This document shows, piece by piece, positions 1-7,472 of a stretch of 64,000 bases of DNA. The position numbers and the translations under genes were made by a program. This DNA comes from an uncultured Pseudohongiella sp. (GTDB lineage: Bacteria; Pseudomonadota; Gammaproteobacteria; Pseudomonadales; Pseudohongiellaceae). Each line of letters starts with the position of its first letter. The stretch's first letter is position 1. Below the pieces are notes generated by a model that had not been told where the DNA came from, did no database searches, and worked only from the letters and a program-made list of their open reading frames with translations. Where the stretch lies: positions 3,473,600 to 3,537,599 of the forward strand of contig OX638323.1 of NCBI GenBank assembly GCA_951812715.1, given 5' to 3'.

Positions 1-123
1 GGAAGAATCCGCGCCGGTGTCGAAAATGAACGATACATTGCCTCTTTTTTCCAGACGCGGCAGAAAAACATGCCCCTCGATGTAGGGCCGGCCTGATGTG
101 TCCCCAAACCTTCCCCGCAACAT
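1..123 (-). CDS. Retropepsin-like aspartic protease, N-terminal fragment
   Basis: Only the first 41 codons are in the window; the gene continues past the left edge. The start is ATG at 123..121, one base after the TAG of the upstream gene, so the two are probably co-transcribed. The visible protein ends FIFDTGADSS. This is the catalytic D-T-G-A motif of single-domain, retroviral-type aspartic proteases, preceded by a short beta-hairpin stretch as expected. Bacterial proteins of this type often sit beside a small DUF5678-like gene, as here. The substrate is unknown. The motif supports the assignment well, but the second half of the fold cannot be checked. Confidence 0.72.
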   Translation of the reverse strand, partial: MLRGRFGDTSGRPYIEGHVFLPRLEKRGNVSFIFDTGADSS

Positions 124-124
124 G

Positions 125-409
125 CTACAGTATCAGAGTCCGTTGATTTCGCTCAATAAATCGAATTATCGCATCACCAGGAGGCACCCCCTGTTTCTCA
201 AGTTCTCGTATCAGTGATGACAAATCATCCGCCTTGGCTGAAACCTTACCCTGATACAACCCAACCCACTTCATTGGATATTCATTGATCAGCCGCGGTT
301 GATCCACCGACAGTATTTCAGCAGACTTCGAATACTCGTGCAGACCCTTGGCGATCTCCTCGGGATTTCCCCCGAAAAAAGTCACAGCCGGATCGTTTGG
401 GTCATTCAT
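125..409 (-). CDS. DUF5678-like small protein upstream of the retropepsin gene
   Basis: Encodes about 94 residues from ATG 409 (MNDPNDPA...). An in-frame ATG at 427 and a TTG at 445 are alternatives. The C-terminal half, with YPMKWVGLYQGKVSAKADDL followed by a helix that ends near IRFIERN, has the look of the DUF5678 family: a Trp-Val core, then a short helix implying one small alpha/beta domain. The function of that family is unknown. The stop (TAG 127..125) lies directly before the aspartic-protease start, so the pair forms a two-gene unit. A GGGGG tract about ten bases upstream supports the 409 start. Confidence 0.6.
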   Translation of the reverse strand: MNDPNDPAVTFFGGNPEEIAKGLHEYSKSAEILSVDQPRLINEYPMKWVGLYQGKVSAKADDLSSLIRELEKQGVPPGDAIIRFIERNQRTLIL

Positions 410-482
410 TGTGTTCTGATCCCCCATCGTTCGCGCCTGTGCCAACAGCAGAAATGTGGTATTGATTCCACCTGGAATTCAT
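402..482 (-). CDS. Possible 26-residue upstream ORF coupled to the DUF5678-like gene
   Basis: ATG 482 is preceded by a GAGGGAGG tract about ten bases upstream, the best Shine-Dalgarno sequence in this stretch. The 26-codon frame (MNSRWNQYHIS...) ends at TGA 404..402, overlapping the ATG 409 of the next gene in an ATGAATGA arrangement typical of translational coupling. The peptide has no recognisable domain and no hydrophobic segment. It may be a leader peptide or chance. The rest of 483-737 shows no other gene. Confidence 0.3.
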   Translation of the reverse strand: MNSRWNQYHISAVGTGANDGGSEHNE

Positions 483-737
483 TTTCCGGAAACCTCCCTC
501 TGTACGTGTGTATCGACCAGTATTGCCATACGCTGACACGTTAACCAGCCAGACCGGCACGGCGAATGACACTATACACCCAAAACGCTCTTTGCTACCC
601 AACCTGCAATGCGTGGATTTGGCGCGCGCACCGCCCCACCGTACCGTTTGCGATAAATTTTTCCATTTAGGCCAATCGGCATCCGGTGATGAAAGATTTG
701 CCGATTGCGGCTATATTCCAAGTCGAAATCGATCCCA

Positions 738-1355
738 ATGGAACAATTCATCACCATAGCTATAGCACATCTGTTCGCGGTTGCATCGCCGGGGCCGGAT
801 TTCGCCATCGTGCTCAAGCAAAGCGTGAACGGCGGGGTGCGGACGGGCCTCTGGACCAGTGCGGGAGTGGGTACGGGGATTTTTCTTCATGTCACTTATT
901 GCCTGCTCGGAGTCGCCTTGCTGCTTTCCCGGGTGGACTGGCTGTTTGTCCTGGTCAAGCTGATCGCAGCGGCTTATCTCGCCTGGCTCGGGCTGCAGGC
1001 GCTTTGGCACGCATGGCGGGCCGTCGACTCGGTGGAAGCGGACGGCGCCGCTGCGATACTCGCCCCGGCTCGGGCATTCTCCACCGGCTTTCTCACCAAC
1101 GGCCTCAATCCCAAGGCGACCTTGTTCTTTCTCGCGTTATGGACCGTAGTCATCAGCCCAGAGACGCCGGTGGGAATCCAGGCGCTCTACGGCCTGTATC
1201 TGGCGCTGGCCACCTTTGTCTGGTTTGCCATGTTGTCAAGGCTGCTGGGGCAGCAGCGGGTGCGTGGCATGCTGCTTCGCTCGGGCAAGTGGTTCGAGGC
1301 CGGTATGGGCGTCGTGCTGCTGTTTCTCGCCGTGCAGATCGCCGTTACCGCTTGA
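738..1355 (+). CDS. LysE/RhtB-family amino-acid exporter
   Basis: A 205-residue inner-membrane protein of the LysE translocator superfamily, which exports amino acids or their derivatives. It shows the family start (hydrophobic helix, then SPGPDFAIV), the G..TG....G...G segment, and the central FSTGFLTNGLNPKATLFF motif before further helices. About six membrane segments are visible. ATG 738 was chosen because it places the conserved first helix at the N-terminus; a TTG at 705 would add eleven polar residues. No strong ribosome-binding site is seen. The substrate cannot be predicted. The gene converges on the lipoprotein gene, with one base between the stops. Confidence 0.88.
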   Translation: MEQFITIAIAHLFAVASPGPDFAIVLKQSVNGGVRTGLWTSAGVGTGIFLHVTYCLLGVALLLSRVDWLFVLVKLIAAAYLAWLGLQALWHAWRAVDSVEADGAAAILAPARAFSTGFLTNGLNPKATLFFLALWTVVISPETPVGIQALYGLYLALATFVWFAMLSRLLGQQRVRGMLLRSGKWFEAGMGVVLLFLAVQIAVTA

Positions 1356-1356
1356 A

Positions 1357-1731
1357 TCAGTTGAGCACGCGATAGCCGCGGCCGGACAGGCAGTTGCCGA
1401 TCACGCGCTGGCGCTCGTCCAGCGCCCTGCCGGCGCCCTTGACCGAACCGGCCACCGCGCCGAGTCCCGCCAGGCGTTTCGCCGTATCGGAATTGCCGAC
1501 CGATGCGCCCGCGACTGCGGCGGCAGCCGCTCCCGTAGTGGCGGCAACGGCAATCTGCCTGCCGACATTGACCTGGTCGGCATAGTCACGGCATTGCATC
1601 AGGTCGGCGTGATACATGGCGTAGTTAACGCCTTGCATGTCCACGACAGGCTCGGCGCCGATGAATTCCTCGATCGAACCGCAAGCCGCGGTAGTGAGTG
1701 CGACCAAGATCGCAATGGAGAGATTTCGCAT
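1357..1731 (-). CDS. Small lipoprotein with a glycine-zipper-like segment
   Basis: A 124-residue protein starting at MRNLSIAILVALTTAAC. The hydrophobic signal ends in a lipobox (L-T-T-A-A-C), so the mature N-terminal Cys is probably acylated and the protein anchored in the envelope. The centre is rich in Ala and Gly (AATTGAAAAAVAGASVG), resembling the glycine-zipper segments of small outer-membrane lipoproteins. Two further Cys (QCRDYAD and NCLSGRGY) could form a disulfide. An upstream ATG at 1755 would place polar residues before the signal and is less likely. Function unknown. Confidence 0.7.
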   Translation of the reverse strand: MRNLSIAILVALTTAACGSIEEFIGAEPVVDMQGVNYAMYHADLMQCRDYADQVNVGRQIAVAATTGAAAAAVAGASVGNSDTAKRLAGLGAVAGSVKGAGRALDERQRVIGNCLSGRGYRVLN

Positions 1732-1932
1732 TTCGGTTCCCCCGTTTCGCAACACGGTGCGCTGAGACTTCGCCTTACATTGAAAAGCAGGCAGTCTGAA
1801 CGCAGACTTAATGTCGAAGAACAGTGTGCGCCGGGCATGGACCGCTTCCCATCGCTGCTGACACCCGGCGGAGTCGGCTGTACAATAATCCGTTGACCAA
1901 TCGCAATGCCGAACCTTTGCAGGGGATCTGAA

Positions 1933-2982
1933 ATGGCAAACATGAAGCAGCTTGCGGCTGTTCCGACTTTACTCGGACTTTCGCTTTCCAGCGCGGTAAC
2001 GCTGGCCCAGGACGCGGGCAGGCCCGATCTCGAAGGCATCTGGACCAATGCCTCGCGTACGCCGCTTGCGCGGCCCCAAGGTATCGATCGGCTTGTGGTG
2101 ACCGCCGAGGAGGCCAATCAAATCGTTGCCGAAATGGCCATCGCCGGAATTTCCGCGGAGAATATCGAGGCCGGCCCGGCCATTGATCCGGAAACCGGCG
2201 CCCCCCCGGCCGGCGCCCAAGATTTCGGCTTGCGCGGCTACAACTTGTTCTGGGTGGACCCAGGCTCGACCCTGGCTTACGTCAAGGGCGAATTCCGCAC
2301 TTCCCTGATTGTCGATCCCCCAAGCGGGCGCGTTCCGAGGCTCGAGGTTCCCCTGGTCGATCTGAATCAGAACAACTACGGCTATCGCTATTTGACCGGC
2401 ATCGGCGACGCCAGCGGACCGGAAGCCATTCCCATATCCGAGCGCTGCCTGATCGGCTTCGGCAATACCGCCGGTCCCGGCATGATGGGCACTTTATACA
2501 ACAGCAGTTACCAGTTCGTGCAAACGGACGAGTATGTCGTCATTTCGGTGGAAATGGCGCACGACGCCCGCATCGTTCCGATCTTTGACTCGGCGGAAGA
2601 GGCTCGGGCCAATTTGCGTCCGGAATCGCACCAGCCCTGGTTCGGTGATTCCCGCGGCTGGTACGAAGACGGCGCGCTGGTCGTCGAGACAGTCAATATC
2701 AACGGCTTGCAGATGTCGGAAAGTTCAGTGCCGATCTCGAGCGAAGGGCGCATAATCGAGCGATTCATGCGCTATTCAGATACCGAAGTCGTTTATCGGT
2801 TTACCGTCGAGGACGACAATCTCTACAGCCAGCCCTGGACAGCGGAGCTGAGCTACCACGCCATGGACGGAAACCTGTATGAATACGCCTGCCACGAAGG
2901 CAACTACTCCATGGCCGGCATTCTGGCCGGCGCCCGAATACAGGAAGTGGAAGCCGAACTCGGCGGCGATTCCGAGGATTAG
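1933..2982 (+). CDS. Secreted protein of unknown function, CHEGNYSM family (paralog A)
   Basis: A 349-residue protein with an N-terminal signal peptide (MANMKQLAAVPTLLGLSL..., cleavage probably after LAQ). The mature protein starts PDLEGIWTN and carries a central ISERCLIGFGN segment, a GDSRGWYEDGALVVET segment and a C-terminal YEYACHEGNYSM motif. The same ordered blocks occur in the gene at 7473-8438, so the two are paralogs. I know this type only as conserved hypothetical proteins. The D-G-x-L-V-V-E-T strand and the paired Cys suggest a beta-rich exported domain. AGGGGATCT lies upstream of ATG 1933. Enzymatic activity cannot be inferred. Confidence 0.72.
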   Translation: MANMKQLAAVPTLLGLSLSSAVTLAQDAGRPDLEGIWTNASRTPLARPQGIDRLVVTAEEANQIVAEMAIAGISAENIEAGPAIDPETGAPPAGAQDFGLRGYNLFWVDPGSTLAYVKGEFRTSLIVDPPSGRVPRLEVPLVDLNQNNYGYRYLTGIGDASGPEAIPISERCLIGFGNTAGPGMMGTLYNSSYQFVQTDEYVVISVEMAHDARIVPIFDSAEEARANLRPESHQPWFGDSRGWYEDGALVVETVNINGLQMSESSVPISSEGRIIERFMRYSDTEVVYRFTVEDDNLYSQPWTAELSYHAMDGNLYEYACHEGNYSMAGILAGARIQEVEAELGGDSED

Positions 2983-3005
2983 CGAAGGCGGGCCCAGGAA
3001 TTTTC

Positions 3006-4016
3006 ATGGCCGCGGCAGCCCAACAGACGAACAGCCTAGTCGACAAGTTCGGCCGGCGGGTGGACTATATCCGCCTGTCGGTGACTGACCGCTGCGATTT
3101 CCGCTGTATCTATTGCATGACGGAAGAGATGCAGTTCGTGCCGCGCAAGCAGGTATTGACGCTGGAGGAGTTGTACGCCGTCGCTCGCGCCTTTACCGAA
3201 CTCGGCGTGCGCCGCATTCGACTCACCGGCGGCGAACCTTTGGTGCGCTCCAATGTCATGCACCTGGTCGAACGTCTCGGCCGGCTTCCCGGCCTCGATG
3301 AATTGCTGTTGACGACAAACGGCAATCAGCTCGACAAGTACGCCGGACCGCTACAAGCGGCCGGCGTGAAACGCATCAATATCAGCCTTGACAGTCTGGA
3401 CGCGGAGAAATTCCGGCGTATTTCCCGGGTCGGCAAACTGGATCGCGTGCTTGCCGGAATCGATGCCGCGATCGCCGCGGGATTCGACCGGCTGCGCATT
3501 AATTCGGTAGTCATGCGCGGCTACAACGAAGACGAAGTGCTGCCGCTGGTCGAATACGCGCTCGAGCGCGACATCGACATCGCCTTTATCGAGGAAATGC
3601 CCCTGGGCGAGGCTTCCGATCATGACCGCGCGGACACTACCTGCAGCAATACCTGGGTGCGGGAGCGGATCGAAAGGCGTCACGAACTGCTCGACAGCGC
3701 GGTCAAGACCGCTGGCCCTTCGCGTTATGCCCAGGTGGTGGGCAGAAAGTCCCGGGTCGGTTTTATTTCACCGGTAACACATAACTTCTGCGCCGACTGC
3801 AACCGCGTCCGCGTGACCGTGGAAGGGCGCCTGCTGCTATGCCTCGGCAACGAGCATTCAATGGACCTGCGCGCCATTTTGCGCGATGACGGAAAAGATT
3901 TCGAAGATCTCAAGGCCGCCATTGTCGCGGCCATGGATCTGAAACCTGAACGGCATTATTTCTTTGAGAAGGATCATGCCCAGCCGGTGCGTTTGATGAA
4001 TATGACCGGCGGATAA
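3006..4016 (+). CDS. moaA: GTP 3',8-cyclase MoaA
   Basis: Radical SAM enzyme of molybdenum-cofactor synthesis that converts GTP to 3',8-cyclo-7,8-dihydro-GTP with MoaC's substrate as product. The N-terminal cluster motif is C-D-F-R-C-I-Y-C, followed by the SAM-binding LTGGEPLVR. The C-terminal [4Fe-4S] cysteines are in CADCNRVRVTVEG and the downstream LLLCLG. The protein ends in the Gly-Gly tail (MTGG) typical of MoaA. The length of 336 residues is normal. The gene follows the paralog-A stop by 23 bases and is followed five bases later by moaB, so the two are an operon. AGGA upstream supports ATG 3006. Confidence 0.96.
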   Translation: MAAAAQQTNSLVDKFGRRVDYIRLSVTDRCDFRCIYCMTEEMQFVPRKQVLTLEELYAVARAFTELGVRRIRLTGGEPLVRSNVMHLVERLGRLPGLDELLLTTNGNQLDKYAGPLQAAGVKRINISLDSLDAEKFRRISRVGKLDRVLAGIDAAIAAGFDRLRINSVVMRGYNEDEVLPLVEYALERDIDIAFIEEMPLGEASDHDRADTTCSNTWVRERIERRHELLDSAVKTAGPSRYAQVVGRKSRVGFISPVTHNFCADCNRVRVTVEGRLLLCLGNEHSMDLRAILRDDGKDFEDLKAAIVAAMDLKPERHYFFEKDHAQPVRLMNMTGG

Positions 4017-4021
4017 GCCCC

Positions 4022-4516
4022 ATGGCAACGAAAACTTCTCTTGGTCTGGCCGTCGTCACCGTGTCGGACACTCGCACAACGGAAACCGATACTTCCGGCG
4101 CCTTGCTCGCGCAAAAGCTCGAGGAGGAGGGGCATCGCCTGCATTCACGCAGCATCGTCAAGGACGATGTCTATCAATTGCGCGCGCTCGTTTCAGCCCT
4201 GATCGCCGATTCGCGGGTGCAAGGCATATTGACTACGGGAGGCACCGGCTTTACCGCCCGGGACAATACCCGCAAGGCAATAACGCCACTGTTCGATGTT
4301 GAAATCGAGGGTTTCGGCGAACTCTTCCGGCAAATTTCATATACCGAAATCGGCAGCTCCACGGTGCAATCGCGGGCATTTGGCGGTCTTGCCAACGGCA
4401 CTGTAATATTCTGTCTGCCCGGCTCCACCGGCGCTTGCCGCACCGGTTGGGACCACGTCATCCGGGAACAATTGGACAGTAGCCACAAACCATGCAATTT
4501 CGCGGAAAGGATTTAG
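4022..4516 (+). CDS. moaB: Molybdenum cofactor biosynthesis protein MoaB
   Basis: A 164-residue MoaB/Mog-fold protein. Such proteins bind molybdopterin and act in adenylylation or metal insertion steps of molybdenum-cofactor assembly. The conserved VVTVSDTRT start, TTGGTGFTARDNT loop and LPGSTGACRTGWD segment are all present. It lies five bases after moaA and is cotranscribed. Whether it has MoaB or MogA-type adenylyltransferase activity cannot be told from sequence alone. No other cofactor genes are nearby. The next 226 bases (4517-4742) hold no gene apart from the minus-strand terminator at 4667-4697. Confidence 0.93.
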   Translation: MATKTSLGLAVVTVSDTRTTETDTSGALLAQKLEEEGHRLHSRSIVKDDVYQLRALVSALIADSRVQGILTTGGTGFTARDNTRKAITPLFDVEIEGFGELFRQISYTEIGSSTVQSRAFGGLANGTVIFCLPGSTGACRTGWDHVIREQLDSSHKPCNFAERI

Positions 4517-4666
4517 CAGGCTCTGGGATATCAGAGTTTCCGCGCGACACGGGAATGTGACGCTGTATTCATCCGAGGCCGGTGAATGCGTGTGCAAGAC
4601 CAGGCCACGCTTTTGTTTTGCGGTTATGAGAAATGCCATGGATGGAATTTCTCGGAGAAAACAAGC

Positions 4667-4697
4667 CAAAAAAATGCCGGGCCGCGATTGGCCCGGC
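4667..4697 (-). terminator. Rho-independent terminator of the 37-residue membrane-peptide gene
   Basis: On the minus strand a perfect 8-bp GCCGGGCC/GGCCCGGC stem with a 6-nt loop (4676-4697) is followed by A and seven T residues (4668-4675). It lies 45 bases beyond the stop of the small gene at 4743-4856 and is correctly oriented for it. No other minus-strand gene reads into it. Confidence 0.85.
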
Positions 4698-4742
4698 AAA
4701 CGGGCAACAGAAGGGCTTGAGGAAATCCCTTCTATAGGAGAA

Positions 4743-4856
4743 TCAAACCGTCGCAACCAGAATCAGAGCAGGAAGGGCCAGGGCGACCGCGACTTGCGCC
4801 AAGCTGACTACGGTAGCCTCCACAATCGGCAAGTATTTGATCGCTATTTCGCGCAT
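4743..4856 (-). CDS. 37-residue single-span membrane peptide, unannotated type
   Basis: ATG 4856 is preceded by AAAGGAAA about nine bases upstream, a good ribosome-binding site. The 37 codons end at TGA 4745..4743. The peptide begins MREIAIKYLPIVEATVVSLA, then continues with an unbroken run of Ala, Val and Leu to the end (ALPALILVATV). It therefore has a short charged N-terminus and one transmembrane helix reaching the C-terminus. A strong terminator follows. I do not recognise the family. By shape it resembles small inner-membrane regulators or type I toxin peptides, but no antisense RNA is evident. A dedicated RBS and terminator argue that it is real. Confidence 0.62.
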   Translation of the reverse strand: MREIAIKYLPIVEATVVSLAQVAVALALPALILVATV

Positions 4857-4893
4857 ATTCCGTTTCCTTTATCGATCGTCAAGGCAAGTAGCC

Positions 4894-4966
4894 GTGTTAC
4901 CAAAAACGTTTCAAAAAGTAATGTTTTTGCCTTAAAAGTAGCAACTTTAGTCTTATGTGGTAACAC
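4894..4966. promoter_or_regulatory. AT-rich intergenic region with nested inverted repeats
   Basis: Between the small membrane-peptide gene and xthA, GTGTTACC (4894-4901) is mirrored by GGTAACAC (4959-4966). CAAAAAC (4901-4907) is mirrored by GTTTTTG (4923-4929). The stretch is much more AT-rich than its surroundings and lies upstream of both divergent genes. It probably holds their promoters and an operator, but I see no convincing -35/-10 pair. Confidence 0.45.
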
Positions 4967-5013
4967 TTTTTCATTTTTCAATAGCCCAGACTAAAAAACA
5001 CGGAAAATCCGCT

Positions 5014-5826
5014 ATGCGCATCATGACCTTCAATTGCAATGGCATCCGCTCGGCGGAGCGAAAAGGCTTTTTTGCCTGGCTGGCCGGTCGGGACCTAGAC
5101 CTGGTCTGCTTGCAGGAAACCAAGGCGCAGGAACCGCAACTGCTCGAAATAGAAAAAAAATCGGGCGCCGCCGTGTTTCACCCGGGACGCTTTCATTGCT
5201 ATTACTTCGACGCTGAAAAGAAAGGCTATTCCGGCACGGCGATTTTCTGCCGCGGGAAACCGCTACGAGTGCAACGGGGCTTTGGCTTCGACTTGGCCGA
5301 CAGCGAGGGCCGCTACCTGCAAGTGGACTTCGAGGATGTGAGCGTGATTTCGCTGTATTTGCCTTCCGGCTCCGCCGGCGAGGAGCGCCAGCGACGTAAA
5401 TTCGCGTTCATGGAGGCCTTCATGGCGCACTTGCGCGAACTGCGCGGTCATGACCGCGAGTATATAATTTGCGGCGACTGGAATATCTGCCACCGGAAAA
5501 TCGATTTGAAAAACTGGCGCTCGAACCAGAAGAACTCAGGCTTTTTGCCGGAAGAGCGGGCCTGGCTCGATATTTTGTACGACGAAGTGGGCTTTGTGGA
5601 CGCCTTCCGCCAGGTGAATCCGGAAGCCGAACAATACACCTGGTGGTCCCAGCGCGGCGCGGCGCGGGCGAACAATGTCGGTTGGCGGCTCGACCTTCAG
5701 GTCATTACGCCGGGCCTGGCGGAGAAGGTAAAATCCGCCGAGATCGTCGACGGCATACACAATCCCGATGAGAAGTTTTCCGATCACGCACCCACCACGC
5801 TGGAATATGATTTGCGGATCGACTGA
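5014..5826 (+). CDS. xthA: Exodeoxyribonuclease III
   Basis: A 270-residue class II AP endonuclease/3'-5' exonuclease of base-excision repair. The metal and catalytic motifs are all present: NCNGIRSA, LQETKAQ, GDWNICHRKIDLKNWRSNQK, and the C-terminal SDHAP with the catalytic His. ATG 5014 (MRIMTFNCN) is the family start; an upstream in-frame ATG at 4957 lies in the AT-rich regulatory region and is rejected. The gene ends nine bases before the cyclophilin gene, so the two may share a transcript. Length and motifs are normal. Confidence 0.96.
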   Translation: MRIMTFNCNGIRSAERKGFFAWLAGRDLDLVCLQETKAQEPQLLEIEKKSGAAVFHPGRFHCYYFDAEKKGYSGTAIFCRGKPLRVQRGFGFDLADSEGRYLQVDFEDVSVISLYLPSGSAGEERQRRKFAFMEAFMAHLRELRGHDREYIICGDWNICHRKIDLKNWRSNQKNSGFLPEERAWLDILYDEVGFVDAFRQVNPEAEQYTWWSQRGAARANNVGWRLDLQVITPGLAEKVKSAEIVDGIHNPDEKFSDHAPTTLEYDLRID

Positions 5827-5835
5827 TGGTGCGCC

Positions 5836-6435
5836 ATGTGCAATAAACTGAAATCAATAGCCCTCGGCCTGGGTCTGATTGGCGCCGGTTCCGGACTGTC
5901 TGCCCAGGCCCAGGATCTGTTCGCCGTCATCGACACCGACAAGGGAGTGATGCGCGTTGAATTGAACTATCGCGCCGCGCCGACTACCGTGGCCAACTTC
6001 GCCAATCTGGCCCTGCGCGGATTCTATGACGGCTTGACCTTCCATCGCGTCGAGCGGAATTTCATGGCTCAGGGCGGCGACCCGCTTGGCACGGGCATGG
6101 GCGGCCCCGGTTATCGCTTCGCCGGCGAATTGATCCTCAAGCACAACCGGCCCGGTATTATTTCCATGGCGAATTCCGGCCCGGGGACCGATGGCAGTCA
6201 GTTCTTCCTGACCCATCTGGCCACTTCGCATCTCGATGGCCTGCATTCGGTGTTTGGGCGGGTCGTGGAAGGAGTGGAAGTAGTGCGGCAAATCGAACGG
6301 CGCGACCTGATCAATTCGATCACCATCGAAGGCGATCCGGGGCCGGTATTCCGCCGCCGTCAGGCACAACTCGCTGAATGGAATGCAATTCTCGACCGGG
6401 AGTTTCCCGACCTCGGACCGGCGCCCGGATTCTAG
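5836..6435 (+). CDS. Periplasmic cyclophilin-type peptidyl-prolyl isomerase
   Basis: A 199-residue protein with a signal peptide (MCNKLKSIALGLGLIGAGSG, cleavage near AQA) followed by a cyclophilin domain. Recognisable signatures are FHRVERNFMAQGGDP (active-site Arg, Phe, Met, Gln), MANSGPGTDGSQFFLTH and LDGLHSVFGRV. It should catalyse cis-trans isomerisation of prolyl bonds during folding of exported proteins. A C-terminal tail of about 30 residues ends in a Pro-rich PDLGPAPGF. The stop overlaps the stop of yciB on the other strand by three bases. Confidence 0.93.
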   Translation: MCNKLKSIALGLGLIGAGSGLSAQAQDLFAVIDTDKGVMRVELNYRAAPTTVANFANLALRGFYDGLTFHRVERNFMAQGGDPLGTGMGGPGYRFAGELILKHNRPGIISMANSGPGTDGSQFFLTHLATSHLDGLHSVFGRVVEGVEVVRQIERRDLINSITIEGDPGPVFRRRQAQLAEWNAILDREFPDLGPAPGF

Positions 6436-7055
6436 GCGCGTTTTCTTACCGCTCCCGACGCATCGGACTTGTCGTCCGGTTCATCCGGCATTTCCATATA
6501 TCGCGCCAGATAAGGCATCTGGCCAAATACGAACACCACCGTAATGATGAGATTGCCGAAGACCTTGAACTGGATCCACGCAGTTTCGCTCAGAGTATAC
6601 GCTACGGCAAGATTGACCGCGCCGAGCAGAAGGAAATACACGATCCAGATATTGTTCAGCCGCAACCACATTTCCCGCGGCATTTCGACCGCGTGACCCA
6701 GCATGTGCTGCAGCGCAGGTTTGCTGCCGATGTAACGCGAGCCGAGGAAGATCGAGGCGAAAATCCAGTTCACCAGTGGCGCTTTCCATTTCAGGAAATT
6801 CACGTCGCGCAGGAGAAAGGTGGGGATGCAGAACACCACCACCGCGCACAGGGTGATCCATTCGAACTTGTCGAGGCGTTTGTACGCTGCGAACAACGCG
6901 CCGTAGACGATCACGGAAGTCGCCAGCAGTACTTCCGCGGCGCTGTAGATGCCGCCGACACTATGTTCGATGCCGGCGAAGTTTACCGGTCTTTCGTCCA
7001 TGGCCCAGACGAAAAAGAAGGCCAGCAACGGGATGTAGCTCACGACTTGTTTCAT
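6432..7055 (-). CDS. yciB: YciB/septation protein A family inner-membrane protein
   Basis: A 207-residue polytopic membrane protein with about five hydrophobic segments. It carries the YciB-family signatures FLKWKAPLVNWIFASIFLGS, LNNIWIVYFLLLGAVNLAVA and WIQFKVFGNLIIT. In other gammaproteobacteria YciB is linked to cell-envelope synthesis and septation, with a role that is still debated. ATG 7055 is the only reasonable start. The gene reads away from the MITE-like element at 7138-7357, and its promoter must lie between about 7056 and that element. Confidence 0.9.
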   Translation of the reverse strand: MKQVVSYIPLLAFFFVWAMDERPVNFAGIEHSVGGIYSAAEVLLATSVIVYGALFAAYKRLDKFEWITLCAVVVFCIPTFLLRDVNFLKWKAPLVNWIFASIFLGSRYIGSKPALQHMLGHAVEMPREMWLRLNNIWIVYFLLLGAVNLAVAYTLSETAWIQFKVFGNLIITVVFVFGQMPYLARYMEMPDEPDDKSDASGAVRKRA

Positions 7056-7137
7056 ATGTCGATGTTAATTCAATTACGCTCGGTTTGTCTTGGGGTGGGG
7101 TGGCTTCGAATGGCTGGAATTGGCTTCGATCCGCCGC

Positions 7138-7357
7138 GGCCGCGATGCGGGTGTGCAGCGGGCGCTGTAAATACGTTCAGCAGACTGCCTTCACTGGCAT
7201 TTTGCATGCCATCCCTGGCGCAGCTTGTGTGACTTCGCCAATCCCCGGTCTCGACATCCATTTCGAGCCGTTCGGCCCTCAAAAAAGCGTTGCTTCTTGT
7301 CGGCTGCGCCGACCGGGCCTTACCCTCGCACGCCCGCTGCACACCCGCATCGCGGCC
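7138..7357. mobile_element. MITE-like 220-bp element with perfect 27-bp terminal inverted repeats
   Basis: The 27 bases at 7138-7164 (starting GGCCGCGATGCGGG) are the exact reverse complement of 7331-7357 (ending CCCGCATCGCGGCC). They enclose 166 bases containing one copy of the structured ~120-nt repeat found three more times in the window. No transposase is encoded and no clear target-site duplication is visible at the two edges. The element fills most of the 417-bp gap between the divergent genes yciB and the paralog at 7473; the remainder shows no gene. Confidence 0.6.
7199..7320 (-). repeat. Structured dispersed repeat, copy D
   Basis: Reads on the minus strand from AGGCCCGGTCGGCGCAGCCG to about 7199. 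Its order of elements matches copies at 44935, 46711 and 51748. There is a GGCCC...GGGCC outer stem, an inner AAGAAGC...GCTTTTTT hairpin and a second hairpin CTCGA-aatggatg-TCGAG. A GGGATTGGCGAAG segment and a GCGCCAGGGATGGC end follow. Unlike the other copies it is not directly behind a stop codon but sits between divergent genes inside the MITE-like element. Confidence 0.7.
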
Positions 7358-7472
7358 ACGGCTCGCTCACTGCGGATGGGCGGCCTCTTGCGATGTGATA
7401 TAGGAGCACAAATCTTGTCAATGGGGTGGTCGGGGTGTAGTGTTGTTTGGGAACTATTGCGGAGGCGTCAAA

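Noticed and set aside
4557..4994. A 145-codon plus-strand frame between moaB and xthA
   Set aside because: It crosses the terminator and the small minus-strand gene; its composition is not coding-like.
6378..7232. A 284-codon plus-strand frame
   Set aside because: It is antisense to yciB and enters the MITE-like element; its translation has no recognisable domain.
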